Shown one piece after another: positions 7,132 to 14,734 of a stretch of 20,578 nt of DNA. Made by a program: the position numbers and the translations under genes. Positions within the stretch are counted from its first letter, which is position 1; the number at the start of each line of letters is the position of its first letter. Source of the DNA: Chth-196 sp044376515 (GTDB lineage Bacteria; Verrucomicrobiota; Verrucomicrobiia; Chthoniobacterales; Chthoniobacteraceae); NCBI GenBank assembly GCA_044376515.1, contig JBILKV010000069.1, positions 1 to 20,578 of the forward strand. The letters run 5' to 3'. The notes beneath the pieces are model-generated. The model was not told where the DNA came from and did no database searches. It saw only the letters and a list, made by a program, of their open reading frames with translations.

Positions 7132-9849
7132 TCACTTCCGGAGGTACAACGTCGCCGACCAATCGGAACCCACAGTGCGCAGGCGGTAGGCAGCAGCCTT
7201 CACTTGTGGGTCTTCGTAAAACTCTCCCGCAGTTGTGCTGATTGGTTGCCAGTCCGTCCAGCCTTCCCTCTGGAGCACGCGGCGTTCCGGCGCGTTGCTG
7301 ACCGTCCAGGTAAGCCTGCCGTTTTCGAGTTTCAGCTCAGGCGGGGGTTCATAGCCGCTGAGTTGGCCGTTCCAACGCCGCTGATGGATGGCATTGGCGA
7401 CGTAGTGGGGGCTCCAGAGGAGAAAGCCGTCGCCATCGGGGCGCACGATGAGTTCGTGCATACCATCCATGAGCGGCTTGAGCACCTGAGGGCCAAGATC
7501 CAGCCTGCCAACAAGGCTTAAATCTGCGCGGCGATAAACCAGCACGGTAAAATGATGCGCGTAGGCAACAAAAAGGTAATCGCCGCACAAGGCTGCTCCA
7601 TAGGCCTGATCCCTTGTTCGCGTGTCCAGAACGACATTGTGCGGCAACTCCGCGCTGTGGGTCACGGTGAGTTTGCGATCCTCGATTGTGCACCGCTGCA
7701 TCAACCGTCCGAGCGGCCAGTTCATGCCGCATTCGTTGGGTTGGTCGGAAGGGAAGCCGAAGAGGAAGACTTCGCCGCGCTGCCGGTCGATCTCGAAGCC
7801 CCCGAGGCGCGCTTTGTTATCCTGCCAAGGAGAGGGCAGTTCATGGAGCGTATTTTCAGGCGCGTTCCAACTCCACATGGGAGCGCCATGCGCATTCAGC
7901 CCGGTGAGTGCAAGTTTGCGAAGGAAACGCGTCCCTTTGATCCGCGTGATGAAGGCGTAGTCTCCATTTTCGTCGATGTTTTGAAACGCGGTGTCGCTGT
8001 CCTCGCGCAACGCCTTTGCGTACTCAGAGGCGGCGAACTGGCCATCGCCGTCTGCGTCCGTCCAGATGAATGAGCCAAAGCCAAGAGGCTGGTTGGGGGG
8101 CCAGATTTTGGCGGTGTGGCGCGGTGCAATGAGCGCACAGGGGATAGCCGCTTCGTCATCGCCCTCGAATCGGAAGACGCACATGGGATTACCGTGCTGG
8201 GTGGTGGTGAGCAGGAATTTTTTCCCGAACCATTTTCGCACACCATACACGAGCGCGTTGCCATTCACCCTCGGGTCGTCGGGAAAGCGTGCGCGGTCCA
8301 GCGTGCTGGCGATCCACTGCTGATCACGGTAGTGGTTAAAACTTGAAAACAAATCACGAGGCGATTGCGGATCAGCGTCCACGCTGTCGAGGAAGGAGGT
8401 GCCGTGCAGGCTCCACTTCGGTTTCAAGTCCGGAGTGAAAGCGTGCAGGCGACTCTGGCAGAGCCCAGCCATCCCGACATCGCAAACGTAAAGGCTGCCC
8501 TCTGCATCGAACCCGATACCGCGGATGTTTTCGAAGCTCACCGGTCCGACGATGCCTTTCTCAGCTCTCCAGCCTCCTTTTTGGCCAAATGCCACCTCGA
8601 GCTTCATCAGGCCGTTCTCTTCTGAAAAACCGTGGATCTGATGATTCAGCCCGCCATCAGCGACGAAGAGCCGTTTTGTGCGCGGATCCAACGCAATGTC
8701 CGCGGGCTGGAAGATGCCCTCGATCCTTTGCGCTAATTCATGCCCCTGAGGATTATACTTCAAGACACGACCCGGCAGCGGCTGCGGTGGAGCGTAGGCG
8801 GCCATGCGACACATTGTCAGGTCCGGCGCGACCACCCGCACGCTGCGGATTGGGCGCGAGGCGTCGAGGGTGACGAATTCCTCCGGGTAGTCATAGAGCT
8901 TGTCCACCGGCGTGGCCACATCTGTCCACGGGCCGTCGGGGCCCGCGGCACTCGTCTGCACCTTCAACAGATGAAAGTCCGACTTCGCGCTGTCTCCCAT
9001 CAGACTAAGGCGCGCCACCGCCACCGAACGCCCAAAGTCCAGCCCGACAAAAGCACCCGCTGGGTCCTTTGCAACGTAACGAGACTTGTCGGAACTGCTC
9101 ACCGCGTTTTCGCTGCCGTGCTCAGCGTCGATCGGATCGCTGGCGAAGACCCGCCCCTGTAGCCGGGTGTACGCGTAAGGAGATGTGCCCCGTTGAATGA
9201 CCCACAGCGCTCCTGCTTCATCCACGGCCATCTTCCCCGCGCGCTCCAATGGAATGCGAAATTCCAAAGGCTTCATGGAGGTGAGCGAAAGCGCTTTCAC
9301 TCCCTCTTCATCGCTGAAATAGACGCGACCCCGCGCCTCATCAATGGCGAGTCCGGCGATGCTCTGTTTTTGTTCGGTCAGATAGGCGGTGCGTTGTCTC
9401 GAACCCTCCAGAGCCATGCCTCCAGCCTTCCTTTCAAAAAGCACCAAAGTCTGCACCGGTCCCTCTTTGCGACTCAAAAGCCGCGCATAGGCCACCCAGT
9501 GTTCGCTTACCGCCACCGCCTCCCCTGAATTTACTCCGAGGCCCGTCATCTCAGGCAGCGCATCGCCGTCCTTGTAGATGCCGGCGGCTCGGAGGCCCTC
9601 CTCCCATTTCGTGGTGAGGAACACAAAGCCCTCAGCGCTCACTGCCATGTCCGCAGTGTAAAGTTGCATCCACGTTTGCGCCTTGTCCTGAAAGCTGTTG
9701 CCACGAATCAGCGTGTTGCCAAAACCCGTCGTGAGACAAGGCAACCGCGGGATCGATGCGATTTCAGGCGCAGGAATGACCTGCGCATTTGCGGTGGTGG
9801 CAAGGAGGGTGAGAAAGAGAAAGCGCATAGCGAACTTTTCGTTGATCAT
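7132..9849 (-). CDS. Secreted NHL-repeat/beta-propeller protein with discoidin-like insert and EF-hand-like loop
   Basis: 905 residues from ATG 9849. An internal ATG at 9828 starts MRFLFLTLLATTANA and gives a cleaner signal peptide, so either start is possible. Propeller-type motifs recur, such as AGLAIDEARGRVYFSD, GKMAVDEAGALWVIQ, ADIALDPRTKRLFVADGG and RGIGFDAEGSLYVCDVG, as in NHL/SMP-30-like six-bladed propellers. About 262-345 looks like an F5/8 type C (discoidin) insert: GAFVGLDFGRSVAVARLSL, then PDGPWTDVATP and IRSVRVVAPD. Residues 598-610, DADGDGQFAASEY, form an EF-hand/dockerin-like calcium loop, and IDENGD follows at 625. No catalytic residues are evident. A carbohydrate-binding or extracellular scaffold role is inferred. 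It heads the minus-strand set leading to the hydrolase and GH9, though a 336-base gap suggests a separate promoter for those two. Confidence 0.8.
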   Translation of the reverse strand: MINEKFAMRFLFLTLLATTANAQVIPAPEIASIPRLPCLTTGFGNTLIRGNSFQDKAQTWMQLYTADMAVSAEGFVFLTTKWEEGLRAAGIYKDGDALPEMTGLGVNSGEAVAVSEHWVAYARLLSRKEGPVQTLVLFERKAGGMALEGSRQRTAYLTEQKQSIAGLAIDEARGRVYFSDEEGVKALSLTSMKPLEFRIPLERAGKMAVDEAGALWVIQRGTSPYAYTRLQGRVFASDPIDAEHGSENAVSSSDKSRYVAKDPAGAFVGLDFGRSVAVARLSLMGDSAKSDFHLLKVQTSAAGPDGPWTDVATPVDKLYDYPEEFVTLDASRPIRSVRVVAPDLTMCRMAAYAPPQPLPGRVLKYNPQGHELAQRIEGIFQPADIALDPRTKRLFVADGGLNHQIHGFSEENGLMKLEVAFGQKGGWRAEKGIVGPVSFENIRGIGFDAEGSLYVCDVGMAGLCQSRLHAFTPDLKPKWSLHGTSFLDSVDADPQSPRDLFSSFNHYRDQQWIASTLDRARFPDDPRVNGNALVYGVRKWFGKKFLLTTTQHGNPMCVFRFEGDDEAAIPCALIAPRHTAKIWPPNQPLGFGSFIWTDADGDGQFAASEYAKALREDSDTAFQNIDENGDYAFITRIKGTRFLRKLALTGLNAHGAPMWSWNAPENTLHELPSPWQDNKARLGGFEIDRQRGEVFLFGFPSDQPNECGMNWPLGRLMQRCTIEDRKLTVTHSAELPHNVVLDTRTRDQAYGAALCGDYLFVAYAHHFTVLVYRRADLSLVGRLDLGPQVLKPLMDGMHELIVRPDGDGFLLWSPHYVANAIHQRRWNGQLSGYEPPPELKLENGRLTWTVSNAPERRVLQREGWTDWQPISTTAGEFYEDPQVKAAAYRLRTVGSDWSATLYLRK

Positions 9850-10216
9850 TGCGTCCCGACTTTCGGTCGGTGACGTCCGTTCGGGGGGTGTTGCTATTAT
9901 CCTCCTGAAGAAATGGTAAATGAGAAACCTTTTGTCACGTTTACCGCAGATCAGTCGATCCTCTGAGACGCATCTCTCCGTAGTCTGTCGTCTGGGTCAG
10001 GCGCTCGCCTTTGGCGGGTTCGAGTGGCTCTGCCACCCAATCACCATGGGGTTGAAAGAAGACATCCAACCCCTAAGTGAAGGGAATCAGGAACCGGAGA
10101 TTTTTTGAGAGGCAACCGAAGGCAGCGCGTTCCGACCAGCGCTCCGGCAAGTTAACGTGGCGGCTGGGATGAATCTGTGCACATATTGGAAAGCACAAAC
10201 TCAGAGAACTTGAGAC
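9850..10216. promoter_or_regulatory. Divergent intergenic region with hairpins and candidate promoter
   Basis: 367 bases between the divergently transcribed NHL and YedI-like genes, so both promoters should be here. A TG-C-TATTAT at 9892-9900 resembles an extended -10 box on the plus strand, with a poor -35 (TGACGT, 18-base spacer). The complementary strand reads ATAATA, so it could serve the other direction. A 5-bp hairpin (9856-9860 with 9866-9870) sits just ahead of the NHL start. Three further hairpins occupy 9999-10010, 10024-10036 and 10048-10073. A T6 run follows at 10102. No open frame here has a recognisable product. Confidence 0.35.
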
Positions 10217-11170
10217 ATGCCCGGAGCCAGCTTTTTTGCCCTGTTTGACGACATAGCCGCCCTGCTGGACGACATTGCGGTCATGAGCAAAGTGGCAGCG
10301 CGCAAGACGGCGGGAGTCCTTGGGGATGACCTTGCACTCAATGCGCAACAGGTGAGCGGAGTGAACCCTGATCGCGAGCTGCCTGTGGTCTGGGCGGTGG
10401 CCAAAGGGTCGTTCGTCAACAAGCTAATCCTCGTGCCAGTGGCGTTACTGATCTCAACCTTCTTGCCGATGGTGGTCACACCGTTGCTGATGATTGGCGG
10501 AGCATTTCTGTGTTTCGAAGGTTGTGAAAAGATCCTGCGTCCTTGGCTGCATCGTGAGGAGGCCGAGGCAGAACGGCTCGAGCATTGTCGTGCTGCAGTC
10601 GATACCAGGGTCGACCTTACGACCTTCGAGCGGGACAAGATTAAGGCTGCCATTCGGACGGATTTCGTTCTGAGCGCCGAGATCATCGTCATTGCCTTGG
10701 GGACGTTGGTCGACGCAAGCTTCAGCGCGCGGCTCGCAGTGCTCTCCACCGTCGCAATTTGCATGACGGCGGGCGTTTACGGTCTGGTTGCCGGCATTGT
10801 CAAAATTGATGACGCAGGCCTTTGGTTGACCGCGCGCGGTCGGCGACCGGGCGGCTTCGCGCTGCAACTCAGACTGGGATTGATCCTGCTGGCGGTCGCC
10901 CCGGGGCTGATGCGATTTCTATCGGTTGCGGGTACCCTTGCCATGTTTCTGGTGGGCGGCGGCATTCTTGTGCACGGAATTGCTCCGCTCCACCATCTCC
11001 AAGGGCGGGTTCCGGCAGCGGTGGCAGGGTGGCCTCTCGCGGCGATTTGGGCGGTGGCACTGCCGATGCTGATCGACGCCGGAGTCGGTCTGCTTGCCGG
11101 CCTCTCGCTCGTCGGAACGGTCACGGGGATGACACGACTCAAGTCGGCCGCGCTTGGAAAAGAGGGCTGA
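10217..11170 (+). CDS. yedI: DUF808 family inner-membrane protein, YedI-like
   Basis: 317 residues, close to the usual 300-330 for the family. The N-terminus FFALFDDIAALLDDIAVMSKVAARKTAGVLGDDLALNAQQVSG and the following RELPVVWAVAKGSFVNKLILVP match E. coli YedI almost word for word from memory. Further family blocks are TPLLMIGGAFLCFEG (88-102), KIKAAIRTDFVLSAEI (141-156), GVYGLVAGIVKIDD (186-199) and GTLAMFLVGGGILVHGI (239-255). Hydrophobic segments near 68-88, 152-165, 174-196, 217-232, 237-254 and 272-303 indicate a multi-pass membrane protein. The molecular function of the family is unknown. It has no evident tie to the glycan genes around it. ATG 10217 is preceded by only a weak GAG; the start is fixed by family alignment. 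Confidence 0.92.
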   Translation: MPGASFFALFDDIAALLDDIAVMSKVAARKTAGVLGDDLALNAQQVSGVNPDRELPVVWAVAKGSFVNKLILVPVALLISTFLPMVVTPLLMIGGAFLCFEGCEKILRPWLHREEAEAERLEHCRAAVDTRVDLTTFERDKIKAAIRTDFVLSAEIIVIALGTLVDASFSARLAVLSTVAICMTAGVYGLVAGIVKIDDAGLWLTARGRRPGGFALQLRLGLILLAVAPGLMRFLSVAGTLAMFLVGGGILVHGIAPLHHLQGRVPAAVAGWPLAAIWAVALPMLIDAGVGLLAGLSLVGTVTGMTRLKSAALGKEG

Positions 11171-11303
11171 GCGGTGCTCCCAAAGCGGCAGCGGCATTTT
11201 GAGAGCTCCGCCCAGTCAATTCAACCGGCTGGTTTTCAGGAAGCCTTTTCATTCTTTGCGGGCTTTGTTTTTTGTTCTGCATCGCTCTGCTTTTGAGGTA
11301 ATA

Positions 11304-11369
11304 ATGCCCAAGAAGACTTCGATCAGACTGGGTGAAGCATCCGGCAGGCAACGAATCGCCGAAATCTGA
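11304..11369 (+). CDS. Possible 21-residue peptide ORF with a strong ribosome-binding site
   Basis: ATG 11304 is preceded by TTTTGAGGTAATA, a GAGGT Shine-Dalgarno (11295-11299) four bases from the start. This is the best such site in the window. The ORF encodes 21 mostly basic and polar residues (MPKKTSIRLGEASGRQRIAE plus I) and stops at TGA 11367-11369. It ends 69 bases before the radical SAM gene. It may be a leader peptide, a free small protein, the stub of a lost gene, or chance. No homology can be claimed. The surrounding 11171-11438 holds no other gene. Confidence 0.3.
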   Translation: MPKKTSIRLGEASGRQRIAEI

Positions 11370-11438
11370 TCAACCGGAGTCCGGCACCTCACACCCAACA
11401 CAAAACGCCCCAGACCGAACTTCAACGCACCCCACAAC

Positions 11439-12719
11439 ATGGCTTACCAAATCGAACCCCGCGGCGTGGGCAAAGGCGTTGGACGGACGTCAGAAGACAA
11501 AAAACGTCCGGGACTCCTCCGGCACCAGTACCGGATTCTGGACGAAAAAATCGCTCCGGATGGCACCGCCGCCTCCCGCCTGCTCGAAAGGACTGCCGCA
11601 GGCGAGACCTACAGGGCCCAGACGAAAATCAACGCCTTCAACTTTCCATTCACGGGCAATAGTGGCGGGGGATGCTTCTTCCAGTGCGTCTACTGTTTCC
11701 TCCGGCAACCGTTTTTTCAAATGCACCGTACACTCCCCCACGGGAGAGAGATGGATGTGACAACCAACTTTGCGGAGGCCACAGAGGCGTTTCTGCGGAA
11801 AAACGCCCGCCTTCCGCAATACATGAAAAGGGTCCAGTGGGGGGTCGCCACCGAAATGTGGCATCCCAGAACAGTTGATCTGGCAAAACCTTATGACGGG
11901 CTGCGCGCATTCCAGAAGCACGGAGGAGACTGGATGCTGCACATCGTGACCAAATCCCCTAAAATTCTGGACTGGGCCGGACTTCTTGCCGAGATGAAGC
12001 ATCAGGTTCAGGTGGAGGTCAGCTTCGTCACCTTGAATGAAGAGGCCTCCCGCACCTTTGAAACGGGTACGCCGAGCGTACGCCAACGACTCCGGATCGT
12101 GGAGGAACTGGCCGCGCGGGGCGTTTTCGTCAGGGTCATGATGATGCCTTGCCTGCGCGAGTATCAACTCCACGAGGTCGATGGCGTCCGCCACATGGTT
12201 TTTCAGAACGCGCACACCGGCGAAAGCGTGCCGGGACTCAAGCGGGTGGTGGAACGCGACGGCAACGCGGAAGGCGAGAAGGTGGGGATCGAATTGTACC
12301 GGGGCAACCGTTGGGAACCGTTGAGCCTTGTGGCCAGCAGGGAGTGGAAGCCCTTGATCGTCAGGGACTGGTCAGAATTGGAACAGGCTCAGGCGAACTG
12401 GAGGAACTGGGGTGCGATGGCCTACAAACAAAAGGACATGAACTATTTCTACGTGGATGAACTGATCCGCGCACACGATGAGGACCGGGCTCCAAAGGCC
12501 GAACGCGGCCGGGTGGAGGATCCGACCGCAGAGTGTCTCATCCACTCCGGGGAAAGCGTGCTGGAGCCCGGGGGCGCGCCCAAGCGGGTAGAGGTCCTTA
12601 GCCATCACAAACCCAAAAAACTTTGGAACGGCGCAACCACCCCTCCCAAGGTCCAGCGCAGCATGATGGACTACGGGTACCGGTTCCACTCCGCGATCAA
12701 CTGGGTGGATTGCATTTGA
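11439..12719 (+). CDS. Radical SAM protein, spore photoproduct lyase-like (COG1533-type)
   Basis: 426 residues. The cluster motif is CFFQCVYC (C79, C83, C86), a CxxxCxxC that binds the 4Fe-4S cluster cleaving S-adenosylmethionine. Barrel landmarks of the SPL/COG1533 group follow: RVQWGVATEMWHP (131-143), MLHIVTKSPKILD (166-178), VEVSFVTLNEEASRTFETGTPSVRQRL (192-218) and the strand ARGVFVRVMMMP (226-237). The family includes spore photoproduct lyase, which reverses a thymine photodimer, and many proteins of unknown role. Length is greater than the typical 300-350 residues: about 241-375 looks like an added segment, and the C-terminus ends in INWVDCI with a Cys. DNA repair is possible, but so is another radical reaction. 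It shares direction with the DUF808 gene across a 268-base gap and so may be separately transcribed. No Shine-Dalgarno precedes ATG 11439. Confidence 0.85.
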   Translation: MAYQIEPRGVGKGVGRTSEDKKRPGLLRHQYRILDEKIAPDGTAASRLLERTAAGETYRAQTKINAFNFPFTGNSGGGCFFQCVYCFLRQPFFQMHRTLPHGREMDVTTNFAEATEAFLRKNARLPQYMKRVQWGVATEMWHPRTVDLAKPYDGLRAFQKHGGDWMLHIVTKSPKILDWAGLLAEMKHQVQVEVSFVTLNEEASRTFETGTPSVRQRLRIVEELAARGVFVRVMMMPCLREYQLHEVDGVRHMVFQNAHTGESVPGLKRVVERDGNAEGEKVGIELYRGNRWEPLSLVASREWKPLIVRDWSELEQAQANWRNWGAMAYKQKDMNYFYVDELIRAHDEDRAPKAERGRVEDPTAECLIHSGESVLEPGGAPKRVEVLSHHKPKKLWNGATTPPKVQRSMMDYGYRFHSAINWVDCI

Positions 12720-12811
12720 AAGAGGCCCCTGCTTTCGACGCCCCCACCCGTGCCGCCTCCGTACAGCGACGGCGGCGATCCGGTCCAGTGTCGTTCCATG
12801 CCGGTTGGCGG

Positions 12812-13903
12812 CTAGTCGATTGTTTCACCGGGCACGAGGCTCGGTACCAGCAACCGCAGGTGCCCCCGCGATGACGCTCCACCGCCGAGCTTTTCCACAA
12901 TCCCGGCAAGCGCCCCCGCGAAATGTGCGGGCTTGGTCACATACCTCGCAACTTCCGGAGCGGTTTCCGCAAGAAAGGTGTCATCGTCACGGGCAATGAG
13001 GGCAACGTCCCCCGGCACTCGGACCCCCGTCCGGAGGAGGTGTGTCAGCGCCGTCAGCGCATGGCTGGAGCGGCCCACCAGCAGCCCATCCAGTCGCGGT
13101 TTTTTCAGGAGCAAGCGGTCCACCGCCCGGCACACCCCAGCCACCGTGGTGTCATGGCGCACCACCCAGGGCGGCGCCAACGGGGCCTCCCGGCCTGCTA
13201 CTCCCTCCAGATAACCCGCCGTACTCTCCGCCTCTCCGCCACGCACGCCCTCGGGCAGGAGCAGCGCCAGTTGGCGGCAACCCGCATTGATCAGAGTCGA
13301 CGCCGCATGCCGGCAGGCTGCGCGGTAGTCGCGGTCCACCCCCGGCAAGCCAACCCCCGCCACGGGAGTGCCCGCCAGCACACAGGGAATGTCCCGCTCG
13401 TCAAACCAGCGCTGCGTGGCCTCAGAGGACAGGTACAACAGCCACAGGGCGTCCCGACGCGAGCCTACCAAACGCTCCAACGCAACGCGTGGACGCGACG
13501 AACCGGCAGCCGCTTCCACCACCACTTCCAAGGTCATCTCGAGCCTCGCAAGTTTCATGCGTAACTCGTCCAAAGTGAGACGAAAGAAGCCCGGCATCTC
13601 GGCCGTGCGCAGGGGCGTGAGCAACACCAGCTTCCGAGATGCCTCCGGGAAACGCGTCTGCGCTCGCAGCAACACACGGCTGGGCTTCCCGTGGACCGTC
13701 TGAATCCGTCCCTCTCGGGCGAGCCTGGCCAGGGCCGCTCGCAGCGTCGGACGGCTCACACGCAACAGTTCGCACAGTCGGCGCTCCCCGGGCAAGGTGT
13801 CCGCGAAGGCTCCTTTTTCGAGGGCATCCGCCAAAACTTCGACCACCTGGGTGACGAGGGATTTTCTGCCTGAGAGCGGACCGATCACGGCAGAGGAGTG
13901 CAT
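12812..13903 (-). CDS. GntR-type transcriptional regulator with LacI/GalR-like sensor domain
   Basis: 363 residues. Residues about 14-80 form a GntR winged helix-turn-helix, with the classic run LPGERRLCELLRVSRPTLRAALARLAREGRI (38-67). Residues about 90-350 resemble a periplasmic-binding-protein-like sugar sensor: KLVLLTPLRTAEM, then the GVDRDYRAACRHAASTLINAGCRQLALL segment, DGLLVGRSSHALTALTHLLRTGVRVPGDVALIARDDD, and the C-terminal APEVARYVTKPAHFAGALAGIVEKL. This mixed architecture is common in sugar-catabolism repressors of the PVC group. It is transcribed divergently from the RraA-mutarotase-sialidase operon, with only 80 bases between the starts and a perfect inverted repeat in that gap. 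The simplest reading is an autoregulated repressor of that operon, relieved by a sugar or sugar acid. ATG 13903 is the natural start; a short region precedes the helix-turn-helix. Confidence 0.88.
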   Translation of the reverse strand: MHSSAVIGPLSGRKSLVTQVVEVLADALEKGAFADTLPGERRLCELLRVSRPTLRAALARLAREGRIQTVHGKPSRVLLRAQTRFPEASRKLVLLTPLRTAEMPGFFRLTLDELRMKLARLEMTLEVVVEAAAGSSRPRVALERLVGSRRDALWLLYLSSEATQRWFDERDIPCVLAGTPVAGVGLPGVDRDYRAACRHAASTLINAGCRQLALLLPEGVRGGEAESTAGYLEGVAGREAPLAPPWVVRHDTTVAGVCRAVDRLLLKKPRLDGLLVGRSSHALTALTHLLRTGVRVPGDVALIARDDDTFLAETAPEVARYVTKPAHFAGALAGIVEKLGGGASSRGHLRLLVPSLVPGETID

Positions 13904-13914
13904 CCCAGACCGGC

Positions 13915-13937
13915 ACTGGTCAATTTATTTTACCAGT
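13915..13937. promoter_or_regulatory. Candidate operator for the divergent GntR-type regulator
   Basis: ACTGGT (13915-13920) and ACCAGT (13932-13937) are perfect inverted arms around an 11-base AT-rich spacer, CAATTTATTTT, in otherwise GC-rich DNA. The site is 12 bases upstream of the regulator start and 47 bases upstream of the RraA start. A dimeric regulator here could control both directions. The AT-rich core also gives TAAAAT on the minus strand, a possible -10 box for the regulator. Confidence 0.5.
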
Positions 13938-13983
13938 TTGAGAGCATTGATTCCGTCAGTGGTCTCCAGTCTTCTGCCGTGCA

Positions 13984-14727
13984 ATGCTTCCCCTCCCCGA
14001 ACTCCTGCAACTCAAGCGCTGGAACACTCCCACGATTTACAATGGCTGGGAACAGATCACGCGGCTCGATCCCGCGGCGAACGGGTTCAATCCCGAGGAG
14101 ACACGGGATTTCATGCCGCAGATGGGCCCGATGGTGGGCTACGCCGTCACCGTCGTGGTGGAACCAAGCTGTAAGGCGCATCGTGAAGCCCAACCGGATG
14201 CCTGGAACGCCTACCGCCGTTACGTGGCCAGCCTGCCCGGGCCGAAGATTGTCTGCGTACAGGATCTGGACAAACCGCGCGTCATTGGCTCGTTCTGGGG
14301 CGAGGTCAATAGCAACATGCACAGGGCTATCGGCTGCGTGGGGACGATCGTCGACGGAGCCATCCGCGACGTCGACGAGATGACCAACGCGGGCTTTAAA
14401 GCCCTCGCCCGCCGCTTGTGCGTGGGCCACGCCCACGTGCACCCGGTGCGCTGGGACTGCGAAGTGGACGTGTTTGGCCGTACCGTGCGTCCGGGAGATC
14501 TCCTCCACGCTGACAAGCACGGGTTTCTGGTCATCGAACCGGAGGCCCAACCGCACATCCTCGAGGCCGCGCGCTTCATGGACGCCAACGAGTGCCAGAC
14601 CGTCATTCCCGCCGCGCGCTCCAGCGCCGGCTTGGGCACCGCTCAAATCTTGGCCAATCTCGCAGCCGCCGGCGCCGAGTTCGGAAAAAACGCCAAAGCC
14701 CGTTTTCAACGGAATGGCGAATGGTGA
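13984..14727 (+). CDS. RraA-family protein (class II pyruvate aldolase / HMG aldolase-like)
   Basis: 247 residues, cytoplasmic (no signal). The core matches the RraA/HMG-CHA aldolase fold. It has GSFWGEVNSNMHRAIGCVGTIVDGAIRDVDEM (102-133) with the metal and substrate residues D124, R128 and D129, then HVHPVRWDCEVDVFGRTVRPGDLLHADKHGFLVI (151-184). In HMG aldolases the GxxxDGxxRD motif supports retro-aldol cleavage of 4-hydroxy-2-oxo acids to pyruvate. E. coli RraA instead inhibits RNase E and lacks aldolase function. Catalytic residues look intact here and the gene heads a sugar operon, so an aldolase or decarboxylase role is favoured. It is slightly longer than minimal RraA (about 160-230 residues). 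It is the first gene after the divergent regulator, and the next ORF begins 7 bases after its stop. ATG 13984 lacks a Shine-Dalgarno. Confidence 0.85.
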   Translation: MLPLPELLQLKRWNTPTIYNGWEQITRLDPAANGFNPEETRDFMPQMGPMVGYAVTVVVEPSCKAHREAQPDAWNAYRRYVASLPGPKIVCVQDLDKPRVIGSFWGEVNSNMHRAIGCVGTIVDGAIRDVDEMTNAGFKALARRLCVGHAHVHPVRWDCEVDVFGRTVRPGDLLHADKHGFLVIEPEAQPHILEAARFMDANECQTVIPAARSSAGLGTAQILANLAAAGAEFGKNAKARFQRNGEW

Positions 14728-14734
14728 CCCTGTC

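Noticed and set aside
9901..9906. AGGAGG on the minus strand as a ribosome-binding site for the NHL gene
   Set aside because: It is more than 50 bases from ATG 9849, and no start codon lies at a usable distance.
10014..10044. tRNA-like 3' end (GGGTTCGAGT ... CACCA)
   Set aside because: The distance from the TTCGAGT loop to CCA is five bases too long, the T stem does not pair, and no matching 5' acceptor strand lies upstream.
12752..12776. GCCGCC/GGCGGC hairpin between the convergent radical SAM and regulator genes
   Set aside because: A 13-base loop and no T tract on either side; too weak to call a terminator.
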